This document shows, piece after piece, positions 46,525 through 54,760 of a stretch of DNA of 64,000 nucleotides. The position numbers were made by a program, and so were the translations under genes. Below the pieces are notes generated by a model. It saw only the letters and a list, made by a program, of their open reading frames with translations. It made no database searches and had not been told where the DNA came from. Numbering within the stretch: position 1 is the stretch's first letter; every line of letters starts with the position of its first letter. Source of the DNA: Buttiauxella brennerae ATCC 51605 (GTDB lineage Bacteria; Pseudomonadota; Gammaproteobacteria; Enterobacterales; Enterobacteriaceae); assembly GCF_001654925.1 (NCBI RefSeq), contig NZ_LXER01000020.1:124001-188000 (forward strand), read 5' to 3'.

Positions 46525-47337
46525 ATGTTAATTGAAAATGACCTCGCGCCTCGCACTGATAAGCCGCTGCTTAAATTAAGTAAAATCTCTAAAAACTTTG
46601 GTGCAGTTTCTGCGCTAACCGATATTGATCTTGATGTTTACGCCGGGGAAGTCGTCGCCCTGGTGGGTGATAACGGCGCGGGAAAATCAACGCTAGTAAA
46701 AATATTAGCGGGGGTTCATCAACCCACTTCCGGCATGGTTGAATTCGAGGGGGAATTAATCTCTCTCGATACGCCAGGAAAGGCGCTGGAATATGGTATT
46801 TCAACCGTCTTTCAGGATTTGGCGTTATGTGAAAATTTAGATGTGGTGGCGAATTTGTTTCTCGGGCACGAATTATCGGCCTGGCAGCTTGATGAAGTGA
46901 CGATGGAAGTCCGCGCCTGGACGCTTTTAAAAGAGCTGGCTGCGCGCATTCCTTCGGTACGCGAGCCGGTCGCTTCGTTGTCCGGCGGCCAGCGCCAAAC
47001 TGTGGCGATTGCCCGTTCGCTTCTGCTTAACCCGAAAATCATCATGCTGGATGAACCAACTGCGGCACTTGGCGTGGCGCAAACAGCCGAAGTACTTAAC
47101 CTGATTGAACGCGTTCGCGAGCGCGGTCTGGGGGTCATTATCATCAGTCATAATATGGAAGATGTGCGGGCCGTCGCAGACAGAATTGTCGTATTACGTC
47201 TGGGCCGCAATAAAGGCATTTTCACACCCGAATCTACCAATCAGGAATTAGTGGCGGCCATTACCGGAGCGACAGAAAATTCCGTCTCACGTCGGGTGGA
47301 AAGAAAAACAACCGAACATACGTTGGGGGCGAATTAA
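46525..47337 (+). CDS. Sugar ABC transporter, ATP-binding protein (single domain)
   Basis: Energises the importer. Residues 48-56 form the Walker A (GDNGAGKST), LSGGQRQ is the signature, IIMLDEPTAALG is Walker B, and IIISHNMEDVRAVADR holds the switch His. At 270 residues it contains one nucleotide-binding domain, whereas RbsA, AraG and XylG of enterobacteria are about 500-residue tandem fusions. The carrier would therefore need a homodimer. It lies 62 bp after the binding-protein gene and three bases before the permease gene. Confidence 0.9.
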   Translation: MLIENDLAPRTDKPLLKLSKISKNFGAVSALTDIDLDVYAGEVVALVGDNGAGKSTLVKILAGVHQPTSGMVEFEGELISLDTPGKALEYGISTVFQDLALCENLDVVANLFLGHELSAWQLDEVTMEVRAWTLLKELAARIPSVREPVASLSGGQRQTVAIARSLLLNPKIIMLDEPTAALGVAQTAEVLNLIERVRERGLGVIIISHNMEDVRAVADRIVVLRLGRNKGIFTPESTNQELVAAITGATENSVSRRVERKTTEHTLGAN

Positions 47338-47340
47338 GCG

Positions 47341-48594
47341 ATGACGACCAATAAACCACTGCTTCCCGAAACCCGGTTAGATCGCAGCGATGAGCGCGTC
47401 GACCATCAGGATAATATCTTTGGCTTGCTGCGCGCTTATATTACCCGGATTAAAACGGGCGATTTAGGGATGATTCCCGTGGTGCTAGGGCTGATTATAA
47501 TTTCGATTGTTTTCACCCTTCTCAACCCGATTTATATGGCCCCGAATAATCTCGTTAATATGTTATTTGACTGTGCGACCGTCGGGTTTATTTCGCTGGG
47601 GATTGTTTGTGTATTGCTGTTAGGTGAGATCGATCTCTCGGTCGGTTCGATGAGCGGCCTGGCGTCGGCAATTATTGGCGTGCTGTGGGTGAATCAGGGT
47701 TGGTCCGTAGTTGGCGCTATCGCCGTTGCACTCGCGGTTGGCGCAGTGGTTGGCCTGATTTATGCCGAGCTTTACAGCCGTTTAGGGATGCCGAGTTTTG
47801 TGGCGACGTTGGCCGGGCTTCTGGCGCTGCTCGGGATGCAACTTTATATTCTCGGGCCATCAGGCAGTATCAACCTCCCCTATGTTTCGCCGCTGGTGCG
47901 TTTCGGCCAGGTCTTAGTTATGCCCGGTTGGATGGCGCATATTTTTGCGCTGTTACCCGGTATCGTGATGCTCGCCCAGGGTTTTCGCACCCGCACACGC
48001 CGTGCCGCAGCAAATTTGTCTTGCGAACCGCTCAGCTCTTTGTGGGCTCGCAGTCTGTTTATGACCGCTGTTTTTGAATTTATGGTGTTTTATCTCAACA
48101 TCGGTCGCGGTGTGCCATGGGTTTTCGGCTTGTTTATCCTCGTGGTCGTCGTGCTTAACTACGCGCTCAAAAGAACAAAATGGGGCCGGTCGATGTTTGC
48201 CGTGGGTGGCAACCGTGAAGCCGCTCGCCGTTCAGGTATTAACGTGCGCGGTATTTATATTAGTGCATTTATGATTTGCTCTGTGCTGGCAACCACCGGC
48301 GGCATTCTTGCCGCATCACGCCTGGCGTCCGCCAGCCAACAAGCCGGTACCGGAGATGTCAATTTAAACGCCATTGCGGCGGCGGTTATTGGCGGTACGA
48401 GTCTGTTTGGCGGCCGAGGAAGCGCCTATTCCGCCCTGCTGGGTATTATTGTTATTCAGTGTATTTCTAACGGGCTGACGCTACTTAATTTGCCTTCGTC
48501 GCTGCGATATATGATTACAGGCGGCGTACTTGCGATTGCCGTCATCGTCGACTCCGTGGCCAGACGTTCACGCGTAACCCATGGGCGCGCCTGA
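47341..48594 (+). CDS. Sugar ABC transporter, permease
   Basis: Membrane component of the CUT2 importer, 417 residues with about ten hydrophobic helices after a 50-residue polar N-terminus, XylH-like in length. FISLGIVCVLLLGEIDLSVGSMSGLASAIIG (about residues 83-113) is the characteristic RbsC/XylH motif, and VNLNAIAAAVIGGTSLFGGRGS near residue 340 is the conserved cytoplasmic loop. It is the last gene of this operon, followed by a large hairpin. Confidence 0.9.
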   Translation: MTTNKPLLPETRLDRSDERVDHQDNIFGLLRAYITRIKTGDLGMIPVVLGLIIISIVFTLLNPIYMAPNNLVNMLFDCATVGFISLGIVCVLLLGEIDLSVGSMSGLASAIIGVLWVNQGWSVVGAIAVALAVGAVVGLIYAELYSRLGMPSFVATLAGLLALLGMQLYILGPSGSINLPYVSPLVRFGQVLVMPGWMAHIFALLPGIVMLAQGFRTRTRRAAANLSCEPLSSLWARSLFMTAVFEFMVFYLNIGRGVPWVFGLFILVVVVLNYALKRTKWGRSMFAVGGNREAARRSGINVRGIYISAFMICSVLATTGGILAASRLASASQQAGTGDVNLNAIAAAVIGGTSLFGGRGSAYSALLGIIVIQCISNGLTLLNLPSSLRYMITGGVLAIAVIVDSVARRSRVTHGRA

Positions 48595-48619
48595 CAGACG
48601 TTAGATTAAGAAAGTGAAA

Positions 48620-48678
48620 GGAAGCGCAGAAACCAGGATGTCAGACCGTTCACTCCCCTGGATGATTTCTGCGCTTCC
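48620..48678. terminator. Long inverted repeat between convergent ABC and dal operons
   Basis: Perfect 13-bp arms GGAAGCGCAGAAA (48620-48632) and TTTCTGCGCTTCC (48666-48678) enclose a nested CCAGG/CCTGG. It lies between two convergent operons; there is no long T-run, so termination by this structure alone is uncertain. Confidence 0.6.
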
Positions 48679-48685
48679 GTATTAG

Positions 48686-49360
48686 TCAGCAACTGGCTCT
48701 TAGCGCCGGTTCGCTGTGAAGATTTAGAGCATGACTAAGTTCAGTTAGCGTTGAGTAATGCCCAGCTGCCGAAGCGAATTTTGGTTCATGGCAATCAGGG
48801 GCAACAACAAAGGTTTTAATCTCAGCCCGCCGGGCGGCGGTAAAGCCATTAAGGCTGTCTTCAATGACCCGACATTGAGCGGCTTGCAGGCCCAGTTTTC
48901 GCATTACGGTCAGGTAAACGGCGGGATGCGGTTTACCAAAGCTCTCTTCATCAGCGCTACAAATCACGCCAAACCATTGCCAGAGATCTAATTTATCAAA
49001 TACAGCCTCGATAACTTCCGGGCTGGATGACGTTGCCAGCGCAAGGCGATAACCCTTGCGATGAAAACATTCTAACACCTGATATAACCCATTCATTGCC
49101 ATCCCTTTTTCCCGAATAGCATTACAGACTCGCGCAATGATTTGTTTCTCAAGCCATTGTGGTTCAACCGTCAGAAATTGCTTTTCACACCAGATGCGCG
49201 CAATTTCATCAATGCGCTTTCCTTTGGTGAGTTCTTCGCATTCTGCGGCGGTTATAGCAACGCCCTGGTCTGCCAGCATTTCGATTTGCGCATCCTGCCA
49301 AAAACCTTCGGAATCAATAATGACGCCATCCATATCAAAAATAATCGCTTGCAAGCTCAT
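48686..49360 (-). CDS. HAD-family sugar-phosphate phosphatase in the dal operon
   Basis: Haloacid-dehalogenase phosphatase of the beta-phosphoglucomutase-like type, resembling the YniC (HxpB) hexitol/2-deoxyglucose-6-phosphatase group. The start MSLQAIIFDMDGVIIDSEGFW at 49360 gives 224 residues; a frame 11 codons longer lacks homology. Motifs are DMDGVIIDSE (nucleophile Asp), ATSSSPEVIEAV, GKPHPAVYL and VIEDSLNGFTAA. It follows dalT by 48 bp with no terminator, so it is probably the fourth gene of the operon. Its role may be removing dead-end pentitol phosphates, which is inference. Confidence 0.88.
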   Translation of the reverse strand: MSLQAIIFDMDGVIIDSEGFWQDAQIEMLADQGVAITAAECEELTKGKRIDEIARIWCEKQFLTVEPQWLEKQIIARVCNAIREKGMAMNGLYQVLECFHRKGYRLALATSSSPEVIEAVFDKLDLWQWFGVICSADEESFGKPHPAVYLTVMRKLGLQAAQCRVIEDSLNGFTAARRAEIKTFVVAPDCHEPKFASAAGHYSTLTELSHALNLHSEPALRASC

Positions 49361-49408
49361 TGCTGTTCCATTTGGATTAGGCTGGCGCAGCACGCCAGCC
49401 GTAATGTA

Positions 49409-50689
49409 TTAAGATGCCCTTACCGTCACGTCATCAGCGACGCGAACCGCGCTTTCAAAGCCTGGCTGTTCGACACGGATAAAGTGGCAAAGGAAGAAGG
49501 CGATAATATAAAGCGTGGTATACGCAATAACGACGCCGATAGTGCTGAAGTAAGGCAGCAGCACCACCGCAATGGCCGGAGCCAGAAAGTTGGACAAGCC
49601 CGCAGAGAGGTTGTAAACCGAAATCGCTGCCCCTTTGTGGCGAGGCTCCAGCGCCGGGAATACCGCCGCCATTGGCACAAACGCTGCCACAAAAATACCT
49701 AAAGCAATTGCCGGGATCAGCGCCATACCGAAGTTATGGCCAAAGTATTGCGGTACGTAGTAAAACGCCAGGCTTGATGCCGCCATACCCAGACATCCAA
49801 ACCAACGCACCACGCGCATCCAACCTAGCTTTTCCGCGACGATACCCCAGAAAATATTGGAGAAAATGGTGGTAAAGAAAAACGCCGCCCATATCTGTAA
49901 CCATTCAGATGTCGTAAAGCCCAGCTCGTCCACAAACATCAGCGGCATAATCACGGCAAAACCGAATAAAGAAAGAGTGTTGATGATACGAACCATGCTC
50001 GAATACATAATGCTGCGGTTGGTATAGAGCAAAGTGATTGCACGACCTAGCTCATTGAACTTCTCTTTGGTGGTCAGGTTATGCATGTGCGTTGGGGTCT
50101 GTACCTTACGCAGCGAAATCATCGCTATCAACCCGCCAGCCAGGCAGAAGAACAGCGCCATCCATAACGTCCCTAACTCCCCAACAAGTGGAATAGTAAA
50201 ACTTGGAATATAGCTACCCGCTACACCGATGCCGATGGAATATACTGCCCAGTACCAGCCAAGTGCTGAACTGGCATTTTCACTCTTAACGTTATGAATA
50301 ATCACCACAATGAAAGAGTAAAGGAACAGTGGGTAAGCAAACCCACGGATTCCGTAAAACAGCAGGATCAGCGGATAGTTTGCGTGCCCCAGACCAAAAA
50401 CCAGGAAAAGGACATGGAATACGCACCACAGCACAAAACCGATAAACATGGTTTTCTGCGGTGTAATAATTTCAGCAACTACGCCAGATACCCACGCAGA
50501 CAGTGCTGCGGCAAGGCCATAAAGCGTAAAGGCAAAAGAGGCTTGAGCGGGAGAGAATCCCAACTCTTTGATGTAGTGGGATAAGAATGCCAGCTCAAAA
50601 CCGTCTCCGGTCATAAACACAGCAATAGCGATGTAACCCCACAGCAGGTGTAGCGGTAACCCAAACCACTGTTTATTAGTAATAGACAT
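49409..50689 (-). CDS. dalT: D-arabinitol/ribitol transporter (MFS)
   Basis: Major-facilitator proton symporter for pentitols, 426 residues with about 12 membrane helices. It matches the Klebsiella DalT/RbtT pair throughout, for example GYIAIAVFMTGDGFELAFLSHYIKELGFSPAQASFAFT and FPALEPRHKGAAISVYNLSAGLSNFLAPAIA. DalT and RbtT are very similar, so sequence alone does not decide the substrate; the position after dalK favours D-arabinitol. Confidence 0.93.
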   Translation of the reverse strand: MSITNKQWFGLPLHLLWGYIAIAVFMTGDGFELAFLSHYIKELGFSPAQASFAFTLYGLAAALSAWVSGVVAEIITPQKTMFIGFVLWCVFHVLFLVFGLGHANYPLILLFYGIRGFAYPLFLYSFIVVIIHNVKSENASSALGWYWAVYSIGIGVAGSYIPSFTIPLVGELGTLWMALFFCLAGGLIAMISLRKVQTPTHMHNLTTKEKFNELGRAITLLYTNRSIMYSSMVRIINTLSLFGFAVIMPLMFVDELGFTTSEWLQIWAAFFFTTIFSNIFWGIVAEKLGWMRVVRWFGCLGMAASSLAFYYVPQYFGHNFGMALIPAIALGIFVAAFVPMAAVFPALEPRHKGAAISVYNLSAGLSNFLAPAIAVVLLPYFSTIGVVIAYTTLYIIAFFLCHFIRVEQPGFESAVRVADDVTVRAS

Positions 50690-50718
50690 AGTGACCTCAT
50701 TTTTGTGTACAGGGTATC

Positions 50719-50745
50719 CCCCGGCCTTCGCCGGGGTGTTTTTTT
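50719..50745 (+). terminator. Terminator-like hairpin between dalK and dalT, opposite strand
   Basis: CCCCGGC, CTTC and GCCGGGG are followed by TGTTTTTTT on the plus strand, although both neighbouring genes are on the minus strand. In the sense direction the stem has no T-run and could only attenuate or protect the dalDK part of the message. Confidence 0.6.
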
Positions 50746-50755
50746 ATTATAAAAA

Positions 50756-52219
50756 TCAGTGAGTTCTAAAATGCAGATCGTTCAGATATAGAGACTTAAA
50801 TTGTGTGTATCTTTTCATCAAACTCGTGTGTTGCTCAGGGCGAGCAATCCATGTCTGGTAGATTTCTGGTTTCTTGCAAACCGTTTCCAAATCTTTACCT
50901 GTAGCCAGGCATGCCAGCCGGGCAGCACCGAGTGCACCACCCGTTTCCCCTCCCTTATGTGTCACGACGGGCATATTGAGGACATCCGCCAGTAACTGTG
51001 CCCAAAGCGGGCTACGCGCACCGCCACCTACTAAAGAACATTGGTCGATATGGGTGCCACTTTCCTGCAACACACGCAGACCATCGGCGAGACCAAAACT
51101 GACACCTTCCAGCACGGCATAGCCCATAGTGGCGCGATTGCTGGCATGGGTCAGACCGTGGAACATTCCTCTTGCATTCGGGTCGTTATGGGGCGTTCGT
51201 TCGCCAGACAGATAAGGTAAAAACATCGGCGCGTTAGCTTTTTCGCTGTCGCTTAATTGCGCCACTTCTTCCAGTAATGCCAATTCAGTTACGCCCACCA
51301 GTCGGCAGAACCATTGCAGGCAACTTGCAGCACTGAGCATCACGCTCATCTGGTGCCAGCGTTCAGGCAAAACGTGGCAAAATGCGTGTACGGCAGAAGC
51401 TGGTGCCGGGCGATAAGCCTCATTCACCACAAATAAAACCCCGGAAGTACCGAGAGAAATAAACGCATCACCTGGGCTTACAGCCCCTACGCCAATAGCA
51501 CTGACTGCGTTATCACCCCCACCACCGGCTACGACTACCGACGGGTTTAATCCCCAGCGTTTCGCTATTTCTGGAGCAAGCGTTGCGGATACTTCGCAGC
51601 CTTCAACCAGCGCAGGCATGTTGCGTCTTGAAAGCCCACATTTTTCCAGCAGGGCGTCGGACCAGTCGCGTTTCGCCACATCAAGCCAGAGCGTGCCTGC
51701 GGAGTCAGACATGTCAGAGATTTTTTTATCTGTCATGCGAAAGCGCAGGTAATCTTTCGGCAGTAGAACCGTGTCGATACGTTTGAAATTCTCAGGTTCA
51801 TGGCGGCGAACCCACAACAGTTTCGGTGCGGTGAAACCAGGCATGGCGAGGTTCCCGGCGATCGAATGTAGTTCTGGAGCGATCTCTTCCAGCTCAGCAC
51901 ATTCAAGTGCGCTGCGGGTGTCGTTCCATAAAATCGCCGGACGGATGACCACGCCCGCAGCGTCGAGCAACACTGCGCCGTGCATTTGCCCAGAAAGACC
52001 GACCGCTTTGATCGCAGACCAATGCTTTTCACATTTGTCTTTAAGCGTGGTCATCAAATAATCGGTGGCATCCCACCATGCCTGAGGGCTTTGTTCTGAC
52101 CAGTGTGGATGAGGCCGCTGAATGGTCAGCGGCACGCTGTGGCTAGTGACTATCTCGCCATCTTCATTGATAACCAGCGCCTTAACTTCAGAAGTTCCAA
52201 GATCGATGCCTAAATACAT
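50756..52219 (-). CDS. dalK: D-xylulokinase
   Basis: FGGY-family kinase that phosphorylates D-xylulose from DalD to D-xylulose 5-phosphate. It has 487 residues, the length of Klebsiella DalK. Motifs are YLGIDLGTSEVKALVI (phosphate loop), GLSGQMHGAVLLD, AILWNDTRSA, VAGGGGDNAVSAIG, and VGGGARSPLWAQLLADVLN. It starts 10 bp after the dalD stop. Confidence 0.95.
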   Translation of the reverse strand: MYLGIDLGTSEVKALVINEDGEIVTSHSVPLTIQRPHPHWSEQSPQAWWDATDYLMTTLKDKCEKHWSAIKAVGLSGQMHGAVLLDAAGVVIRPAILWNDTRSALECAELEEIAPELHSIAGNLAMPGFTAPKLLWVRRHEPENFKRIDTVLLPKDYLRFRMTDKKISDMSDSAGTLWLDVAKRDWSDALLEKCGLSRRNMPALVEGCEVSATLAPEIAKRWGLNPSVVVAGGGGDNAVSAIGVGAVSPGDAFISLGTSGVLFVVNEAYRPAPASAVHAFCHVLPERWHQMSVMLSAASCLQWFCRLVGVTELALLEEVAQLSDSEKANAPMFLPYLSGERTPHNDPNARGMFHGLTHASNRATMGYAVLEGVSFGLADGLRVLQESGTHIDQCSLVGGGARSPLWAQLLADVLNMPVVTHKGGETGGALGAARLACLATGKDLETVCKKPEIYQTWIARPEQHTSLMKRYTQFKSLYLNDLHFRTH

Positions 52220-52229
52220 GGTTCACCTC

Positions 52230-53597
52230 TTAGCGAATCAGTGTGTAAACAGCCTGAATTTTTTCACGCAGCAGCGCGGCGAAATCATCACGAGTCGCTA
52301 ATTCCCCAAACAGGGCTTTGTCGCTGGCAAAAAGCGCAATCGGGTCTTCGGCGTTAAACATGGCATGAACCGCGTCGGCATCCAGAATGCCGTCCTGGTA
52401 TTCATAAGGCAGTTGGCCTTTGTGCCACTGTTCCATATAGACAAAGAACAGCGCAGGCAACATTGCCGTGGCATGCGGGACGGCACCGCGCTGGTAGCAT
52501 TCAAGCATCGTTGGGGTAATCATCGCCGGGATTTTGGAGAAACCATCGGCGGCGACGCGCTGGTTGGTATCTTCGATATACGGGTTGGTGAAGCGCTTGA
52601 GCACCACGTCACGGTATGTCGGTAAATCGATGCCGTTATTCCCAAGGCTTGGGATCACATCTTCGGTGACATAGCGGTCAGCAATAGCGTAGATAGCGTC
52701 GGTCAGGGTGCTTTCATGGATAAACTGTTTACCCATCAGTGTTCCGGCCCAGGCAATGCAGCTGTGGGAGGCGTTAAGAATGCGGATTTTTGCCTCTTCG
52801 TAAGGAATAACCGATTCGACCATCTCCACGCCGACCGCTTCCAGATCGGGGCGCACATCGCGGAAATTGTCTTCGACGACCCACTGAATAAAGGTTTCAC
52901 CCATCACCGGAGCTTTGTCGTCAGTACCGGTTTTCTCTTTAATACGCGCCGGCAAATCTGCCGCCGGGCGTGGAGTGATACGGTCCACCATGGTATTCGG
53001 GCAAGTAGCATTGGCCTTCAGCCATTCAATTACCGCCTGCTTTCCGGTCAGAGTCAGGAACTCAACAAGACCATCATGGAAGCGTTCGCCGTTGTGACGC
53101 ACGTTATCGCAGTTGAGCAGCGTTAACGGTCCGGCATTGTTGGCCATGCGTTGCTCAAGAATGCGGGTAATCACGCCGTAAATCGTTTTATTACCACCCT
53201 GCAAATCACAGGCTAAATCTGCGTTATTCACTTCTAATTGATGAGTGGTATTCAGGTAGTAACCCCCTTCCGTGACGGTAAAGGCGATCACTTTCGTTTC
53301 AGGCTTCGCGCCCTCTGTAATCAGCGGTTGTAAATCAGCCTGCCATGGCAACAACTTCTGAATAGATGTTATTTCTTCGTATACACGCTCACCTTCTGGG
53401 CTGACGGTTTCTAACACGTAGCGGCCCTTTTGCGCGGTGAGTGCGGCAACCACATGTTCTGCATCATTACGGATGTTACCTGCGGCGATATGCCAGCGAG
53501 CATCACCCTGCGCAATCAAGCGGTGTAAGTACCAGGCCTGATGAGCGCGGTGAAAAGATCCCAGACCAATGTGTAACCAGGTATTTTGCGTAGCCAT
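52230..53597 (-). CDS. dalD: D-arabinitol 4-dehydrogenase
   Basis: NAD-dependent oxidation of D-arabinitol to D-xylulose, a member of the polyol-specific long-chain dehydrogenases related to mannitol dehydrogenase. The start at 53597 ([21 protein letters not shown], preceded by GGAGAG) gives 455 residues, the length of Klebsiella DalD; the frame extends 49 codons upstream into the control region without homology. The N-terminal Rossmann fold, [26 protein letters not shown], and the catalytic Lys/Asn/His block [17 protein letters not shown] (about residues 255-270) are visible. Confidence 0.95.
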   Translation of the reverse strand: MATQNTWLHIGLGSFHRAHQAWYLHRLIAQGDARWHIAAGNIRNDAEHVVAALTAQKGRYVLETVSPEGERVYEEITSIQKLLPWQADLQPLITEGAKPETKVIAFTVTEGGYYLNTTHQLEVNNADLACDLQGGNKTIYGVITRILEQRMANNAGPLTLLNCDNVRHNGERFHDGLVEFLTLTGKQAVIEWLKANATCPNTMVDRITPRPAADLPARIKEKTGTDDKAPVMGETFIQWVVEDNFRDVRPDLEAVGVEMVESVIPYEEAKIRILNASHSCIAWAGTLMGKQFIHESTLTDAIYAIADRYVTEDVIPSLGNNGIDLPTYRDVVLKRFTNPYIEDTNQRVAADGFSKIPAMITPTMLECYQRGAVPHATAMLPALFFVYMEQWHKGQLPYEYQDGILDADAVHAMFNAEDPIALFASDKALFGELATRDDFAALLREKIQAVYTLIR

Positions 53598-53798
53598 AAC
53601 GTTGCTCTCCATTTCAGTTTGTGGTGAAGAATGTAATGGAACAATTAACCAAATTAAGAGCTTTACGTCACAAAAGAGCAAATGACCGTAAAAATTACAA
53701 ATGACCAAAAACAAATAAAATAGAGTTGCCTGCATCGCCTGCACACGCCAAAATGCAGGGATTCGCTGGGGATATTAAACATCTCCGGAAAACTTAAG
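53598..53798. promoter_or_regulatory. Divergent dalD/dalR control region
   Basis: This 201-bp AT-rich stretch contains the direct repeat CAAATGACC at 53679-53687 and 53698-53706 (19-bp period, close to two helical turns), and a CGTCACAAAAG just before it. These are candidate DalR sites, consistent with SorC-type regulators binding repeated sites; the assignment is inference. Confidence 0.5.
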
Positions 53799-54752
53799 GT
53801 GCTGAATAAATTGATAACTGAAGAAGATATACGGTTGGATCAGAAAGTTCGCGCCGCGTGGATGTACTACATTGCCGGGCAAAACCAGAGCGAGATAGCC
53901 ACCCAACTTGGTACTTCACGCCCGGTCGTTCAGCGCCTGCTAGCGGCTGCAAAAGAAGAAGGCATCGTTTCTATTGGGTTGAATCACCCTGTCGCCAGTT
54001 GCCTGAATTACGCCCAGATGCTGAAAGAAAAATACGGCCTGATTGAATGCAATGTGGTACCCGCCTTTACCAGCGATATGACGCTCGACAGCGTTTCCTT
54101 CGGCTGTTATCAGCTGATGGAGAAATACCTGCGCAGCGATAACGAAAAAGTTATCGGCATCGGCTCAGGGCTTACGTTGAAAAAGACCATCAAGCGGATT
54201 GATTTCGACAGCCCGAACACGCGCTGCGTGGCGTTAATCAGCGCCATGGATGCAGACGGGAAATGTAACTATTACGACGATGTGCCTTTGCTATTGGCAA
54301 GTAAAATCCAGGCCAATTATTACCAATGGCCCGCGCCACGCTACGCACAAACGTCCCTTGAGCACCAGATGTGGTGTTCGAATCGCCTATTTAATAATGT
54401 TTCAAATGTCGCCCTGCAAGCGGACGTTATTTTTGTCGGCATCGGCGCGCTCAACCAGGAAAGCCCGATTTTCAAAGATGGGTTTATTACTTTTGAGCAG
54501 CTCGAAATGCTGACGCGGCAAGGTGCTATCGGCGAAGTTTTGGGGCGTTTTATTGATGAGAACGGCGATGTTGTCGAGAGCGATATAAACAATCTCATCA
54601 CCAGCTATGATATTCGTCGCAGCGATTGCCCGCGCATTGCAGCGGCCTGTGGTGAAGATAAGCGCCCGGCGATTTTTTCAGCGCTCAAGGGCAAATGGAT
54701 TAACGGCCTGGTCACCGATGAACACACTGCCCGCTGGCTGCTGACCCGCTAA
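53799..54752 (+). CDS. dalR: SorC-family regulator of D-arabinitol genes
   Basis: Sugar-binding transcriptional regulator of the SorC/DeoR type, 317 residues. Helix-turn-helix at about residues 29-50 (QSEIATQLGTSRPVVQRLLAAA) and a C-terminal sugar-isomerase-like effector domain (VIGIGSGLTLKKTIKRI, DVIFVGIGAL). It is divergent from dalD as in Klebsiella, where DalR represses dalDKT and is relieved by D-arabinitol. The start is GTG at 53799 after a weak ribosome site; no ATG occurs before residue 22. It converges on rbtR with an 8-bp gap. Confidence 0.9.
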   Translation: MLNKLITEEDIRLDQKVRAAWMYYIAGQNQSEIATQLGTSRPVVQRLLAAAKEEGIVSIGLNHPVASCLNYAQMLKEKYGLIECNVVPAFTSDMTLDSVSFGCYQLMEKYLRSDNEKVIGIGSGLTLKKTIKRIDFDSPNTRCVALISAMDADGKCNYYDDVPLLLASKIQANYYQWPAPRYAQTSLEHQMWCSNRLFNNVSNVALQADVIFVGIGALNQESPIFKDGFITFEQLEMLTRQGAIGEVLGRFIDENGDVVESDINNLITSYDIRRSDCPRIAAACGEDKRPAIFSALKGKWINGLVTDEHTARWLLTR

Positions 54753-54760
54753 TTAGGCGG

